From Lactifluus volemus (taxonomy: Eukaryota > Basidiomycota > Agaricomycetes > Russulales > Russulaceae): a DNA stretch of 64,000 nucleotides. Under the pieces are notes generated by a model, which made no database searches, was not told where the DNA came from, and saw only the letters and a list, made by a program, of their open reading frames with translations. The translations under genes were made by a program, and so were the position numbers. The stretch is taken from positions 1,116,001 to 1,180,000 of the forward strand of contig WTXI01000002.1 of the NCBI GenBank assembly GCA_022376515.1, written 5' to 3'. Shown here piece by piece: positions 12,001 through 23,709 of the stretch (positions are counted from its first letter, which is position 1; every line of letters starts with the position of its first letter).

Positions 12001-12127
12001 ATATTTATACAATATTATCCATTCGTGAGAAATGATTCGTCATACTGTACAGTATAACTTCAGCCACCGGCGGACAACAAATAATATCTGAACACACAAC
12101 GAGAACGAACAGATCAAGACTAAGACA

Positions 12128-13336
12128 ATGCCCGCCTCAACTACGTACGTTCATCATTCCTTTCTACCGTATCGTGCTGACAATATTTATTAATACAGTG
12201 TCCCTACCGTTGCGGTGAGCCCATCTAGCGATCGATAACTTCTCTGGTGTCGTCTGAGTGACATGTGATAGGACATCGAAGTCCCCGAGACCCTCCTCAA
12301 GAAGAGGAAGCAAAACGAAAAGGCACGCGAGGAACGTCTAGCAAAGGCTTCAGCTGCCAAAAAGGTGCGCATTTAGTCCTAGCTCCGCTCTTATGATGCA
12401 TATGTACCCTGGAACGGCTAGCAAAACCACGTTTTTCCGTGCTGCCTCCAATCAACCATCTTTCGGGACTGATTCCGCTGTCCCCACGTATATCGTGCTG
12501 CTGTACTGACCTCACCGTCATACACAGGCCGGCAAAGCGAAACGAAAGATTATTTTCAAGCGCGCGGAGTCTTATGTTAAGGAGTATTTGTCAAAGGAGA
12601 GGGACGAGATCCGCTTGAAGCGGGCAGCGCGTACATCTGGTGACTTCTATGTTCCCGCTCAGCCCAAGGTACTGTTCGTTGTCCGTATCCGAGGGTGAGT
12701 AGTATCCCCTCCCTGGCCCAAAACTGTAACCTGATAGTGCAGACCAGTATCAACGAGATTGCACCAAAGCCTCGAAAAATTCTTCAACTACTCCGCCTTA
12801 TCCAGATCAATAGTGGTGTGTTCGTGCGCGTAACGAAAGCTACGCAACAGATGCTTCGTCTTGTCGAGCCCTATGTTACCTATGGGTACGTCAAAAGGTC
12901 GTTCGTCTTGAGAGTGCAGCATCATTTATTGTTTTTTTTTGGTATAATCTTGTCCCTTCAGCGAGCCTAACTTGAAGACTGTTCGTGAGCTGATCTACAA
13001 GCGGGGCTACGGCAAAGTCAACCGCCAGCGTGTCCCTTTGTCCAATAACTCTGTTATTGAGAACACCCTCGGCAAGTATGATATCTTGTCTGTTGAAGAT
13101 CTCGTACACGAGATCGTCACAGTCGGCCCAAATTTCAAACAGGCAGGTGTCATGTATCTATGGTTTGTCCAATGGTTCTGATTTCCTGCCCTGTAGGCAT
13201 CAAACTTCCTTTGGCCGTTCAAACTCTCGAACCCACTGGTGGGTGGCGGACGCGCAAATTCAAGCATTATGTCGAAGGTGGAGACTTCGGTAATCGGGAG
13301 GTCAACATAAATCAGCTTGTCCGTCAGATGAACTGA
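12128..13336 (+). CDS. RPL7: 60S ribosomal protein L7 (uL30)
   Basis: Six or more exons starting at ATG 12128 (MPASTT...). Recognisable parts are [80 protein letters not shown] and [20 protein letters not shown], then [20 protein letters not shown] and the end QLVRQMN at 13336. It is a structural protein of the large ribosomal subunit. The first introns after the ATG are typical of fungal ribosomal protein genes. In the last exon the conserved [11 protein letters not shown] is in a different frame from the following TGGWR, and the intron before it fits best with a GC donor; see findings. Confidence 0.93.
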
Positions 13337-13524
13337 TATTCTGGAATAAGAGTTACTGTTGGGTGGGAGTCCATGTATCGCTTTCGTAAAACACATGCAT
13401 CGCGCCTTCTCCATCCAATTTTTTTTGGTGCTTTTATGATACATGCGAACGAATTCCTTTACAGTTGGCGCCTAATGCTGATGACCACTGTGGCGTTGAC
13501 TTTGAACTTGGCCACTGGCTGAGT
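13337..13524. other. Intergenic, RPL7 3' end to LRR-like gene
   Basis: Holds the RPL7 3' untranslated region and the short promoter of the next gene. No separate gene seen. Confidence 0.4.
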
Positions 13525-14710
13525 ATGAGCGGTCGAGTGTCTCGGTCGCCCAAACGCAACAAGGATGTCAACGACCTCTTGCGTACACTTCGGTATGCAC
13601 TGACGATCGGAAGAACCACACTCAGAGCAGCTAACAAGACAACAGCGGGGAACATTTCCGGCGTACGTTGAATACGCAACGTGCTCCAAGACCCAGAGCA
13701 GCAGCATTTACAGCATCGGGTTTAGTTGGTCGTTCACTCCCATATGCTGAGATATATGGTTTGGGGTCCCATGGTTTGTCGTCCCAGACCGTCGACGTTG
13801 ATGTGAAGGCTATTCCATCAGCAGCGGGACCCATCCCGCGAAGTTGGGCCGCCGCGACTGCAGCACCAGTCACTGACAAAACCTTGGAGGGCCCCGCATG
13901 GCGAGCGACGGCACTATCGCTCTTCTTTGCCCAAAGCAGTGATGATCCCAATTCTGTTGGGACATTGCCCAGAAGTGCTGATAGCAGCATCAGCAGCACC
14001 AACAGCACCGGATTCACACATGCCGTCAGTGTGGTCCCATGTCTGGCTGAGCTCTGCTTGCGCGTTCTACTGACGCATTATGGTACGGACGCCGACATCC
14101 TCGCCGATCTCGTACCTTATCTCCCACCTCACCATCGTAAACGATTCATGCGGATATGCGCCGTACACAGCCCGCTATCCAACGTCAGTTTGCGCGTGCT
14201 CCTCCTTCCAACAACGATGACGATGACTGGCGCAAGGGGACAATACGATCAAGTGGACGGAGAACTCGTCATCGTCGAGCCGGCTAACCCCCCACGTCCG
14301 GAGCTCTTCCTCGTCGCCGACGACCGCAGTGTGGGCTTGGGGAAACGGAAAAGGAGGGAGAGGGGCGCCGGTGGGACGCCGAGGTTGGCGATGACGGTGA
14401 CGGGTCTGATGCGCACTGGCAACCTCTCACAGCTCTTGCGATCGTGTCCACCTTACTTCCGATCCCTACCCTGCTCGCTTTCCCGCCTTCACTCACGCGC
14501 CTCGCCCTCATTCGCTTGTCCGCTCCGGTGCCACTACATCGACTGCCGGATAAATGTCCACTCCTCGAATGTTTGGATATTTCATACAACTGGTGGCTCG
14601 GAGAGCCAGCCTGGGGTGGAGAACGGGCATTGGAGAGGGTTGCGTGGAACCGCTGGGAATACTTAAAAGTTCTTGGATGTCGTGTTGTGGGGTCACATCG
14701 GAAGAATTGA
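13525..14710 (+). CDS. Leucine-rich-repeat-like protein of unknown function
   Basis: The first in-frame ATG (13525) gives MSGRVSRSPKRNKDVNDLLR; an intron (GTATGC...AACAG) joins to GEHFRRTLNTQRAPRPRAAA. A middle part has AELCLRVLLTHYGTDADILA and PYLPPHHRKRFMRI. The C-terminal part has Leu-rich repeats: WQPLTALAIVSTLLPIPTLL, SLTRLALIRLSAP and CPLLECLDISYNWWL. The middle and end are in frames that differ by one base around 14341, where TTGGGGAAACGG reads on as GETEKEGEGRRWDAEV if one more G is present. It looks like a fungal LRR protein without a known partner. I do not recognise a named orthologue. Confidence 0.6.
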
Positions 14711-15120
14711 GGAAGGTTAACGAACGGCGGTGGGACGACGTTACGATTATAACATAGCCACTAACTAGACATTTTAAGCAGAATACAAACACAGGGTTGA
14801 ATACAGATGCAAGCTTGTACATAACAATGCGTCTATCACAATACTCATGGTAATTATATAGATGTTTTTCTGGGTGAAGGGTAGGTTGCATAATATCCTC
14901 ACATCAAGTGGATAGAAATTGACTGAGATCAAAGGTGGGTACGACCTAATCACAAAATCAGCATCTCCGTAAGCGGTTGTGAAGATAGATCCCAAACCTC
15001 AGAGTCGTCCCTCCGTGACATGGACGCCTTTGCGCCTGAAGAAGCGGATGATAGGATAGGTCGCAGGCGTGAGGGCAACACAACCCCGGCTGGCCACCCA
15101 CGGACGGCGCCACGCGATAG
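14711..15120. other. Convergent intergenic region
   Basis: 410 bp between two convergent stop codons. The part from about 14760 to 14960 is AT-richer. Only a 50-codon open frame (from 15020, plus strand) with no recognisable features is present. Confidence 0.4.
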
Positions 15121-16165
15121 TCATGCTCGTGCATGTAATTCCAATAACGGTATTATAGCGAACATAGAGCTCGAGATCTGAGATTGGAGGGTAGCCGCCC
15201 GATCTGCGTTGGTCATGTCAATACTTCGACGGTCGCGATTAGAAGGGCGACATACAGAGGATTGCACTGTTAATCTCGTCGGCAACCATCTGCCTCCGTT
15301 CCTGGGACAAATATTTTGCCATGGGACTTTGCTCAGGGACTTTGTATGCCAAGAGGCTGCTGACGGCACTGAGTTCGTGTTGATACTCGGCCCGCTCGTG
15401 TGGGTCTTGCAAGGCTTGGGAACAGTCATACAGCTCGTAAACATGATTCAACAAACGAGAAAGATGGGCATCGCCATCGAGTTCGCCAGAAGGATCCCGT
15501 AAATTGTTCGAGGGGGATATTCGGGGGCTAAGTTCGGGGTCGAAGTTAGGAGGTGTTAAGGGCTCGTATGGTAGAGGTTTTGTCCGGGATGCTTCGACGA
15601 AAGCCAGTATACGAAGTTCAAGATACAAGTGCGCGGGTTCTACGGTGAAAGGCAGTACCGTCTTGACGAGTGTGAGTTTGGAGTTTTCTACCCTCGGCGT
15701 CGTAGTTTCCGTGTCCGCATTTGATGATGTTGATGAAGAGAGAGTAGAAGGGAAATTGGAGTTCAGGAGGTCAATCGCATCATCGATACGACCCGAGAGG
15801 ATGTTGATTTGAATATCTAGACAAGTCACAGTGTTAAGGCAAAGAAGCAAAATGGTGGCAGAACATCTACCTCGCCTAAGGTCAGCTTGGAGTAAAACCT
15901 CATCAGTGAGGCCGGCCGGATCATCCTCTCCGTTTGGTCGACGAATTTCATCACCATCTGCATCAAGATGTCGTATCGTACTGTCAGTAGCGAAGGCCCT
16001 AGCTGTACGTGTATAGCAACGTTGAACGAGATAGTCGAGGATGAGTGCACGCTTTCGAGGAAGACAAAAATATCAGGAAAAAGGTGTAATTTGAGATGAG
16101 AGGTGACTTGCCAGTTGCTGTGGTGAATGAGTGCAAATAGAGTTTGTTGTTGAACAAGACATCAT
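15121..16165 (-). CDS. LisH-CTLH-CRA protein (RanBPM/GID-complex type)
   Basis: Start ATG 16165 gives MMSCSTTNSICTHSPQQL, which joins through an intron to RALILDYLVQRCYTRTARAF, a LisH helix pair. CTLH follows (DIQINILSGRIDDAIDLLNS), then the CRA region (HLYLELRILAFVEASRTK, LSAVSSLLAYKVPEQSPMAK, QMVADEINSAILY). The end is ISSSMFAIIPLLELHARA. About 320 residues with no SPRY domain, so it is closer to GID8/TWA1 or to the C-terminal half of RanBP9 than to full Vid30. Such proteins scaffold the CTLH/GID ubiquitin ligase. The first intron has the GC donor GCAAGT. A longer frame up to 16313 exists but would overlap the next gene. Confidence 0.72.
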
Positions 16166-16278
16166 TGACTGGTCGAGACGGACCCGTTTGCGGGTAGTAA
16201 GCGAATAAGAGGAGAACGGCGAAGGGAGACACAATAAGGCATCTACGGAATGCCGCTTTCGTCTTCCACACCACTTCA
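16166..16278. promoter_or_regulatory. Divergent promoter, CTLH gene / PQ-loop gene
   Basis: 113 bp between opposite start codons; must serve both genes. No specific site recognised. Confidence 0.35.
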
Positions 16279-18160
16279 ATGTCAATATCATTCAGCGACT
16301 GGTCCGGTTTCATCTCTATGTTTTTCTGGTTGGGAGCTCAGTTCCCGTAAGTCGTACTACTGTACTTCCTTCATCATATCTACGCTACCCATCTTATCTT
16401 CATTCTAGTCAGGTCCTAGAGAATGCTCGCCGACGGTCAGTAGAGGGCCTTGCCCTTCCTTTTCTCTTCAACTGGTTACTCGGTACTATCAGTATCTCAT
16501 CTGTCTGCTCATCATTCATAATTATCGGGTTCTGTAGGCGATCTGACCAACCTCCTCGGATGTATACTTACTCACCAACTCCCATTCCAAGTAACATTCT
16601 TTATTTCATCACGCGTGTCACTCAAGCTCAGAGTTTTCTTAGACATGGCTCGCCTCATATTTTTGCTTCGTTGACCTCATGCTATTCTCCCAATACTTCT
16701 ATTATAGTAAGACTGCTACGCCCACCGTGTCAGCCTCTCTCGGTCACGCTCACGCGCCGGGTCCCTTGGATATCGCACGTCGAGAGAGAGAGCATCATCT
16801 CATTATCGCACCCTCTCCTCTGCAGCGGCCAATGTGGCTAATATTGCGGCTGTCCTCGCTTCTCAACGGAATGAGCCGCCGAGTTCAACATACGTTCCTA
16901 CACGCTGGTCACGACGCAGCTTAGATGGCCTCCTAGATAACGATCGGCGCCGTCCGAGCCGAGAGGACGATGGTGACGTGGATGAAGATGCCCTTGCCAT
17001 GCTAGCAGATAGCACCCATTCTGAATGGTCTGGCCGACAAAAGCATGTCTTCTGGAGTAAAGAAAGACATCCCTCAGCCAGCCACAGTCGCACAGCGAGC
17101 CGCCACGATATAGGATCCTCGCCAATACCACCCTCCCTGCAAATTACTACGTCTCCACTGGATGACTTTGATCCGCTGGCTCGTGGTCGTTCGCTGCAGC
17201 GCTCCAATTTCTCTTTGCCAGAACAGGAGGGGCCTAATTGGCGTCGCAGTGAAGAGGGGAGCCAACTTGGACGGAGCTCCCGAGTTAGCAGACGTAGTGC
17301 AACTATGGTCTTCATGAGTGCCTGGACGTTATTTGGACTCGGGACGCTCGGAATGCGGGCGTATGGTGGAGAAGGTCGAGCCGTCATTCAACCTGGGAGG
17401 GTGCTGTCATCATCAAGTTTTGCGCCGCTCAGCTTGTTGTCTCCATCCGCTACACACGAGAATCAGCCATTAACGACCGTCGACCTGGTGTTCGACATCC
17501 CTCCTTACGAACGCGTCCCTGTGAACAGACCACCAGCAGTTGACACCTCATTAGAGCACGTCATTGGTCGCATCTCGGCATGGACATGCACGACATTGTA
17601 TCTGACATCTAGGCTTCCACAAATATGGAAAAATGTGCGTGTCTAAGTAGTTCTTATGGCACCCTTTATTCATTGTAACGCTGTCCCAAAAGTTTGTTAG
17701 GAAGTCTGTAGAGGTATGATTTAGTGTTCAACGCCGACCGTTCCCGTTTCAACTCTTCCACAGGGCCTATCGATATATCTTTTTATATTTGCTTTCCTCG
17801 GTAATTTTTTCTACGTTCTGTCTATACTTCTTCCCAAACATGCGCGGCCCTACACGGAATCGTCCAAGTTTCTTACCGAGAGCATGCCGTAAGTTCTTTA
17901 AGGTTATCCACCCTTCTATCCTCTTACGGTTTCCGCAGCTACCTCTTGGGAGCGGTGGCACTCTCATGTTTGATGTAGCCATAGTCACCCAGTCTTACTT
18001 ATACCGTATACATCCTCCCATACGTGCATCCCGAGCGTTTGCACACGAAGTAACTGCCGCAGAGGAAGAGGGTCTCATACGAGCCGATGATGCGGAAGAG
18101 ACATATACCACACGACGCCGATTACCTGTAACCGCAGAGGAGACGGATGTCAGGGATTAG
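16279..18160 (+). CDS. PQ-loop vacuolar amino-acid transporter (YPQ1/RTC2-like)
   Basis: Start ATG 16279 gives MSISFSDWSGFISMFFWLGA; the first PQ motif is GAQFPQVLENARRRSVEGLA followed by FNWLLGDLTNLLGC. Next come WLASYFCFVDLMLFSQYFYY and a long Ser/Arg-rich cytosolic loop (NVANIAAVLASQRNEPPS up to about 17300). After a further helix (MVFMSAWTLFGLGTL) the second PQ motif is SRLPQIWKNFVRKSVEGLSI, then FLGNFFYVLSIL, YLLGSGGTLMFDVAIVTQSY and a tail with acidic patches. The seven-helix, two-PQ layout is that of Ypq1-3 and PQLC2, which export basic amino acids from the vacuole. All introns joined in frame. Confidence 0.85.
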
Positions 18161-18268
18161 CTGACCATATATCATTTTGGTGGATATTTTCCCACGGGCC
18201 GCCGGCCCGTTGAGTTAAGCCCAACACACAGGCTATACTGTATTCATCACCCCCACGTTGCCCGTATC

Positions 18269-19558
18269 ATGCCTCCACGAGAACAGTCAAAGCGAGCGAC
18301 AGGCACCGCAGACATACCGGGTTCTGACCTTCGCCCGACCAAAAAGACGCGCTTCGTCGAACCCGCAGACGACACGGCCAATTTCGCAGAGGAAGTGGAC
18401 GCGGCTCTCGAAAATCCTCTGCGACACGTAAAGGCCGCATCAAGACAGAAGGTTACGAATCAGACTCGAGTGATGATGGAGAAGGCGTCGTTTTCAGCCG
18501 TCGAGCCGCTGCCGACGGTGCAGCGAACGGCGACGAGGACGACGACATGTTTGCGACTGACGGTCCGAAAGACGTCCACAAGCAGCCTGACGCGAGCGAG
18601 AAGAAAAAGGGCGAGGAGTTCCTGCGTCTGGCGATATTGAGGGGCAGGAGTTTGGGCGCGGGTCTGGTGATGATGAAGAGGACGAGTCGAGTGATGACGA
18701 CGAGCCGGAGGACGAAGATGATGCTGAACGCCGGAAGAAGGCGGGGATGGGATACGAGCTGTCTTCGTTCAATATGCGCGAGGAGATGGAGGAAGGCAAG
18801 TTCTCCGCGGATGGAATGTACGTGCGCAACTTTGATCCACACGCGCTGCACGATCGATGGATGGACGGTCTCGGAGAGCGCGAGATCAACTTGGCCAGGA
18901 AACGCAAGCGGAGGCAGGAGAAGGCGCAGAAGGAGAAGATGCAGGCGGAGGAGAGGGAGCTGGAACAGTTGGGAGGGAAAGAGGCGATCGAGAGGGAGGT
19001 GCTCGGGATGCTCAAGAAGGGCGAGACGGTCTTGGAGGCCTTGCAACGGCTCGGTGCGCGTGCAAGGCAGAACAAGACAAAGCAATCAGGGTGCGCTGCC
19101 TCCATTTTATCATCGGTTTTTTTTATGTTGCCTCATGATCTTCTCTTCTTTCGATTCGATTCCTAGTTCTGCTTCACGGACGTCGCAAGACACGCGCGGA
19201 TCCACGGACCAGCAGCGCACCAGCTCATTACCAGACGTCGAACATCTCACCCATCTCGCATCAACCCTTCTTTCACTTGGCGACGTCGATATTTATTCCG
19301 AACCTATGAAGAGATCGTGCGGTCCGTGAGGTCTGCGGGGAAAGTGGGTCCCTCGTGGGTACCTCCATCTGCAGACGTCAAATATGAATACAATGGGACG
19401 TGCCTGGCTCTACCGGTGAGCAAGGCCAGGTGTTCGGGCCATATAGCGAAGAAGAGATGCTATCGTGGTATAAGGCGTCGTACTTTGGTTTGAATGGCGA
19501 GAAGGTGAAGGTGCGGCCTGTCACGGGAGACTGGGGAAGCTGGTCTGATTTCTTATGA
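18269..19558 (+). CDS. LIN1: LIN1/CD2BP2-type GYF protein of the U5 snRNP, with frame breaks
   Basis: Starts at ATG 18269 (MPPREQSKRATGTADIPGSD ... PTKKTRFVEPADD). Later parts in order are GRIKTEGYESDSSDDGEG, an acidic stretch, KAGMGYELSSFNMREEMEEG, GMYVRNFDPHALHDRWMDGL, a basic coiled coil (ARKRKRRQEKAQKEKMQAEE) and a C-terminal GYF domain (GQVFGPYSEEEMLSWY ... GDWGSWSDFL). LIN1/CD2BP2 binds U5 snRNP proteins through GYF. The reading frame slips by one base at four places (about 18400-18430, 18630, 19298 and 19392), each repaired by one extra base. Read literally the gene is broken; consensus error is more likely. Convergent with RAD54. Confidence 0.82.
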
Positions 19559-19644
19559 CGTTCATATTATTTACGGTTTATAGAGCCATGTAATACTAGT
19601 GTACATTGTCCGATATGTGCCACCATAACTAGGATGCTCTGGAT

Positions 19645-22600
19645 CTAATGACTGACATATTGGAAGACGAATGAAACCTCAGGTAAGCCCACTTCGGCCC
19701 TGAGTAAATCGTCATGGTTGTTTCTTAGCTCCCCGTTGGTGAAATGATTCCACCTAAACAATGGTCTAGTCAGCTGTCTTCGACATGTGAGAAGAATTGG
19801 AATGCGTACGTGCTGGCGTCGCCATAAAGTAGTGCCGGAGCCTTGATTATCTGTTTGCCATGTTTGCAGCGCTTACACTTGAACGTCTCGTGCGTCTCGC
19901 ACGCCGTGTGTTCGTTGAACAGAAACAGTTTCCGGAGGGCATCAATCGAAAAGTGACGCTCTGCGTCTTCCTTTTCGTCGACTACCGCCGAAGAGAGAGC
20001 TTGCTTGGAAGCTTGACGTTGGAATATCTTTTCTTCTATCGTACCCGTCGATATAAAACGGTAGACGAAGCCTACGCAGGACCCGTTGACTAAACAACCA
20101 AGGGCGGAAGGCAGAAGAAGGGAACGCACATTCCTTCTTCTGGCCATCACGCCAGACACGCGCCAGAGCTTGTTGGTCGGCAGCAGGATTCCAGTCTGAG
20201 GGCTGAGGTGAGAGCAGTTCGGCACGTCGAAAGTGTAAATTTACCTGGGTCAAACAAGATCAGGCGATTTGCCCCGATAAGGTTGATCCCGCATCCACCA
20301 GCCTTACTGCTGAGCAAGAATACAAATTCCTTGCCTTCAGGATCATTGAACTGATCGACAAGCTTCTGGCGCTTGGTGATAGTCATTGTGCCGTCCAGGC
20401 GGAAGTAGCCATATCTACGAGGGTAATATTAGAGCAGTCGACCATGAAGACTTCGACGTACTTCTTGCTTCGAAGGAGCTTCTCGAAGATATCCAATGTT
20501 TGGGTATAATTGCTGATGAGAACAATCTTGTCGTTGGTTTCAGTTCGAATGCGATGTAAGAATCTTCGCACAATTTTAGTGCCAGGCTCCCTGAAGCCAA
20601 TATACACCCACCTCTCCAATACAATAAATTTACCGCTCCATTCACAATGAACCGTTTGATTCCTGTCGCGGCTTTTCGCACCGGCGGTTTGACCAGCGCC
20701 GCAAAATCCTTCCGGTATCAGATGTCCTGACCCCCGGAGATCATTCGGCAAATCGAGGAGTTCAGGATGATTGCACAGTTTCTTGAGGATGTTAATCGCT
20801 TTCAAAGGCTGCGATTCTGCCCCTCGAAGCAGTGCTTGTATCTCAGGAGACGAGATGAACAGCTTGTACAGAGACAGCTGGAAATCCGATAGCCCGCAGA
20901 AAACAACGTGTTCGTATTTGACCGGAACTATAAGCCAAAGTTTAAGCCTATGAGGGCAATAACAGTATATCAACGCACGGTACTTGGAGAGAAGGTCGTT
21001 CGTTCGACGAATGATAAACTTGGAAACCATCTCGCCTAGCTCCTTCAGTTTCTTCTCGCACATCTCCTTCACGTCATCAGTCGCGTCTGCGTCACGACCG
21101 CGAATGATAACATTCTCAAAGTTCTTCCGAAAATCATTCTTCGACCCCAAGAAATTCGGATTCGCAAAACTGAGCAACGAAAAATATTCTGAAAGATCGT
21201 TCTAGGATCATTTCAGCAAAGGTCTGGGCCTTATTAAATATCGAACTAATACCTGAATAGGTGTACCAGAGAGGATCACGCGACGCTTCACATCCAGAGA
21301 GTTCAGAGCCTGAAAGGTGAGCGATTCTGGTAACGCGTATGCTTTGAGCAAAGAATGTTGGGGCAAAGGAGTGCGAGCTCACATACCAGAGTTCTTCAAG
21401 CGATGTCCCTCATCACAAAGTAAAAGGCCGATCTTGCAATTTGCTAGATGTGCTGTAAGTGTTCTCAACGTCTCGTATGAGACGATCATTACTGCCACGG
21501 GGGTCAGGCTGTACTGATTGACTCAGATAGATGCAGCTGAGTTGACTAACCTGGCTGGGTGATGTTCCTCCCGCTGGCGGCAACCCAGCGTGCAACTCGC
21601 TCGAGCAGTTCAGCCTTCCCACCTTTGCCATCTACAGCCAAAGATGTCAGGGTGTCTTTACCGAGCCATTTCGCTGAGAGAAGAGTTTCAGCCACCTGCC
21701 AAGCGGAGCGTAATCACGTACCCAGCTCATTTGCCCAGTTCTTGACCAAACTCGACGGACATGCAATGATACACTTATTGATGGTGGACTTGCCTGCGTG
21801 GGGCGACTGTTTAATAAGGGTCCAAAGTAAAGCAATACATTGCAGCGTCTTTCCGAGACCCATTTCATCGGCCATGATGCAGCCGTATTGGTTATCCACG
21901 ACCATTCCTGTTGTACATCGGTACAAGAACTACCAGAGTAGCATTTAATTGAGTAGAATCAAACGGGAAGTCAGGAAAAGTTCGCACCTTGACACCTTCG
22001 ACCTGGTGAGGTCGCAGGACCTTGGAAAGGCGTGGGTCAATGACAACTGGCACCTTGTTCTGGTGCGCTTTCCTCTCCCCACCGCCAAGTAGTTGTCTTA
22101 GGCTCTTGTGCGGATTGTATAGGCCTGCGATTTTCTCCTTGGCTTCCTTCTCCGCTTGAACTCTGAGCTCTTCCTTCTCCCTCTCCCTTCTCTCCTCATC
22201 TGTCTCCCGCGTATCGATGGTGGGTCATAGAGTACAATTGCATGGTCCTCCATCGGATCGTGTAGCGGCCGAGGTATGATGTTAACCTGGGGTCTTATAC
22301 CAAGGGAGGGATTTGACTGCATAACCTTCATGATCTCACCGTTCTTGTTTGTCATGACGGGGATGGTATATCTACGAGGTCCAAACAGCTCGTTGAAGGG
22401 CTTCGGTTTGTAAACCGGGAACTGGCAGGTATGGCTCGTAGGACTTCCGGTTTCAATCGTTGGTTTTCGCCTCTTGGCTGACCTCGAGCCTGAATCCGAA
22501 TCTGTGTCATTGTCGTTCTCTTGCGTCTCTTTGTACGAAACGTGTTTCCTTTTCCTCTGTGGCTGAGCACGCTGCACGACAAGAGTCGGGGTCTTGAAAG

Positions 22601-22676
22601 GCTTGGTGATACGAGTGCTTTCTTGGTGCCTATCAATCAATTTTCCGTCTGCGGTGGTGGGTGCTCTACGGAGCAT
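19645..22676 (-). CDS. RAD54: RAD54 recombination translocase (SNF2 family)
   Basis: Start ATG 22676 ([17 protein letters not shown]). The N-terminal region binds Rad51 in relatives. Helicase motifs: [35 protein letters not shown] (Walker A), [27 protein letters not shown] (DEGH box), [55 protein letters not shown] and [19 protein letters not shown]. The C-terminal part has a Cys/His patch ([11 protein letters not shown]) and ends [12 protein letters not shown] ... SFVFQYVSH at 19645. It drives homology search and strand invasion with Rad51. Near 22222-22224 (GGG on the plus strand) one base seems missing; with it the frame runs [17 protein letters not shown]. About 800 residues. Confidence 0.95.
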
Positions 22677-22722
22677 TCTAGTAGTACTGTAGTAGATTAA
22701 ACACCACCGTTACCGAGTCAAA

Positions 22723-22728
22723 ACGCGT
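22723..22728. promoter_or_regulatory. ACGCGT (MCB) box upstream of RAD54
   Basis: A perfect ACGCGT starts 47 bp upstream of the RAD54 ATG, at nearly the same distance as the one at RPA2. A CACGTG E-box lies at 22747-22752. Both are sequence matches only. Confidence 0.45.
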
Positions 22729-22860
22729 CAACTGCACGCGCCGTATCACGTGTTCGCGCACGCCTCGGCTTGCCGCGAAATTAAATAAATCAATTACGAA
22801 AAACGTTGCAGAGACTCAAAGTATCAATATTCAACAGATAAAGCCACCGTCATCATGAAT

Positions 22861-23645
22861 CTACCAACGAATATTCTCTGCTTGCGCCGCGGCATCAGCG
22901 AACGCAGAATAATCAGCTACCTTGACATGTGACACCACGACCGTGTCGGATAAGCCCTGTAGAGAAGCAGCCAACGCGAGCTTCTTGGTGTGACCTTCGT
23001 TTGTCGATGAGCAGCAAGCTAACACCTCTGAGCTTGCCATTACGACAAACTAATGAAGAAGAAAAAAGTTAGTTTATAAACTTGATCGAACTAGATGACG
23101 CACCAGACCACCCTCCCCGAGCTTTCTGCAAAACGCGTCGAACACTAGACGTTGGTCAGGGGTCGCGGTCTCATCGGGAACTAAGCGAGCGCAAGACCCT
23201 CCTGTCTCAAGTGTTTCCAGAAGGGCGGTGGCAGCGTGCGATGTATACAGCTTCCCAGGGGGCCCAGGAGTGCCTGGTATAATGTTTTCAATGTGACGGT
23301 CCTGCAAACTCTGCGACAATGACACATCCTTGAGTACCACTGGTATCGAATTAGAATTGTCGATAGTTAGAAGGAAAGACTTCTGGATCGAAGAGAAAGA
23401 GATTCTATGTGGATTACTCTAGGTGAACCATTGAAGGACGATTATTGCCGTCCACTCACCCAGTAGGCGAAGCCGAGGGCGACACCCAAGGCTGCGATAT
23501 AGCACCAATCGCTCTACATCGCGTCATCGCAAAGATTTAACCGCCAACTCGGGCACGAACTTACAAGGGACCAAAGATAGTCGCCCTCTTCCAGGGGCTG
23601 CCCCCACCGGGTGTAGGGTCAGGAAAGCTGATCGACGTGGGCATT
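22861..23645 (-). CDS. Small protein with one membrane helix, unknown function
   Basis: I do not recognise the family. Start ATG 23645 gives MPTSISFPDPTPGGGSPWKR; a short hydrophobic segment is SDWCYIAALGVALGFAYW. Then come SQSLQDRHIENIIPGTPGP, LVFDAFCRKLGEGG and a C-terminal part with MASSEVLACCSSTNEGHTKK and VVVSHVKVADYSAFADAAAQ. About 170 residues over four exons with good splice sites (GTAAGT, GTGAGT, GTGCGT). The first junction is one base out of phase unless GGG at 23567-23569 is really GGGG. Downstream of the chromodomain gene and upstream of RAD54, all on the minus strand. Confidence 0.5.
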
Positions 23646-23709
23646 TTCTCAGGCAGCCTGGGAAGATGATTTCATCTAGGGTAGTTGAATAAATAGATTG
23701 GGATATTTC

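Noticed and set aside
12365..12528. Possible C/D-box snoRNA in the long second or third RPL7 intron
   Set aside because: The intron is longer than its neighbours and has CTGA words, but the C-box-like ATGATGC is imperfect and no terminal stem pairs the two ends.
15999..16313. Longer N-terminus of the CTLH gene from ATG 16313
   Set aside because: It would overlap the first exon of the PQ-loop gene and reads an extension unlike LisH proteins; the ATG at 16165 splices cleanly.
18453..19105. Two long Leu/Ser/Arg-rich minus-strand frames
   Set aside because: They mirror the Glu/Lys/Arg-rich coiled coil of LIN1 on the plus strand.
18269..19558. LIN1 as a true pseudogene
   Set aside because: All four slips are single missing bases, three in runs, and the same error type occurs in other essential genes nearby, so consensus error is the simpler explanation.
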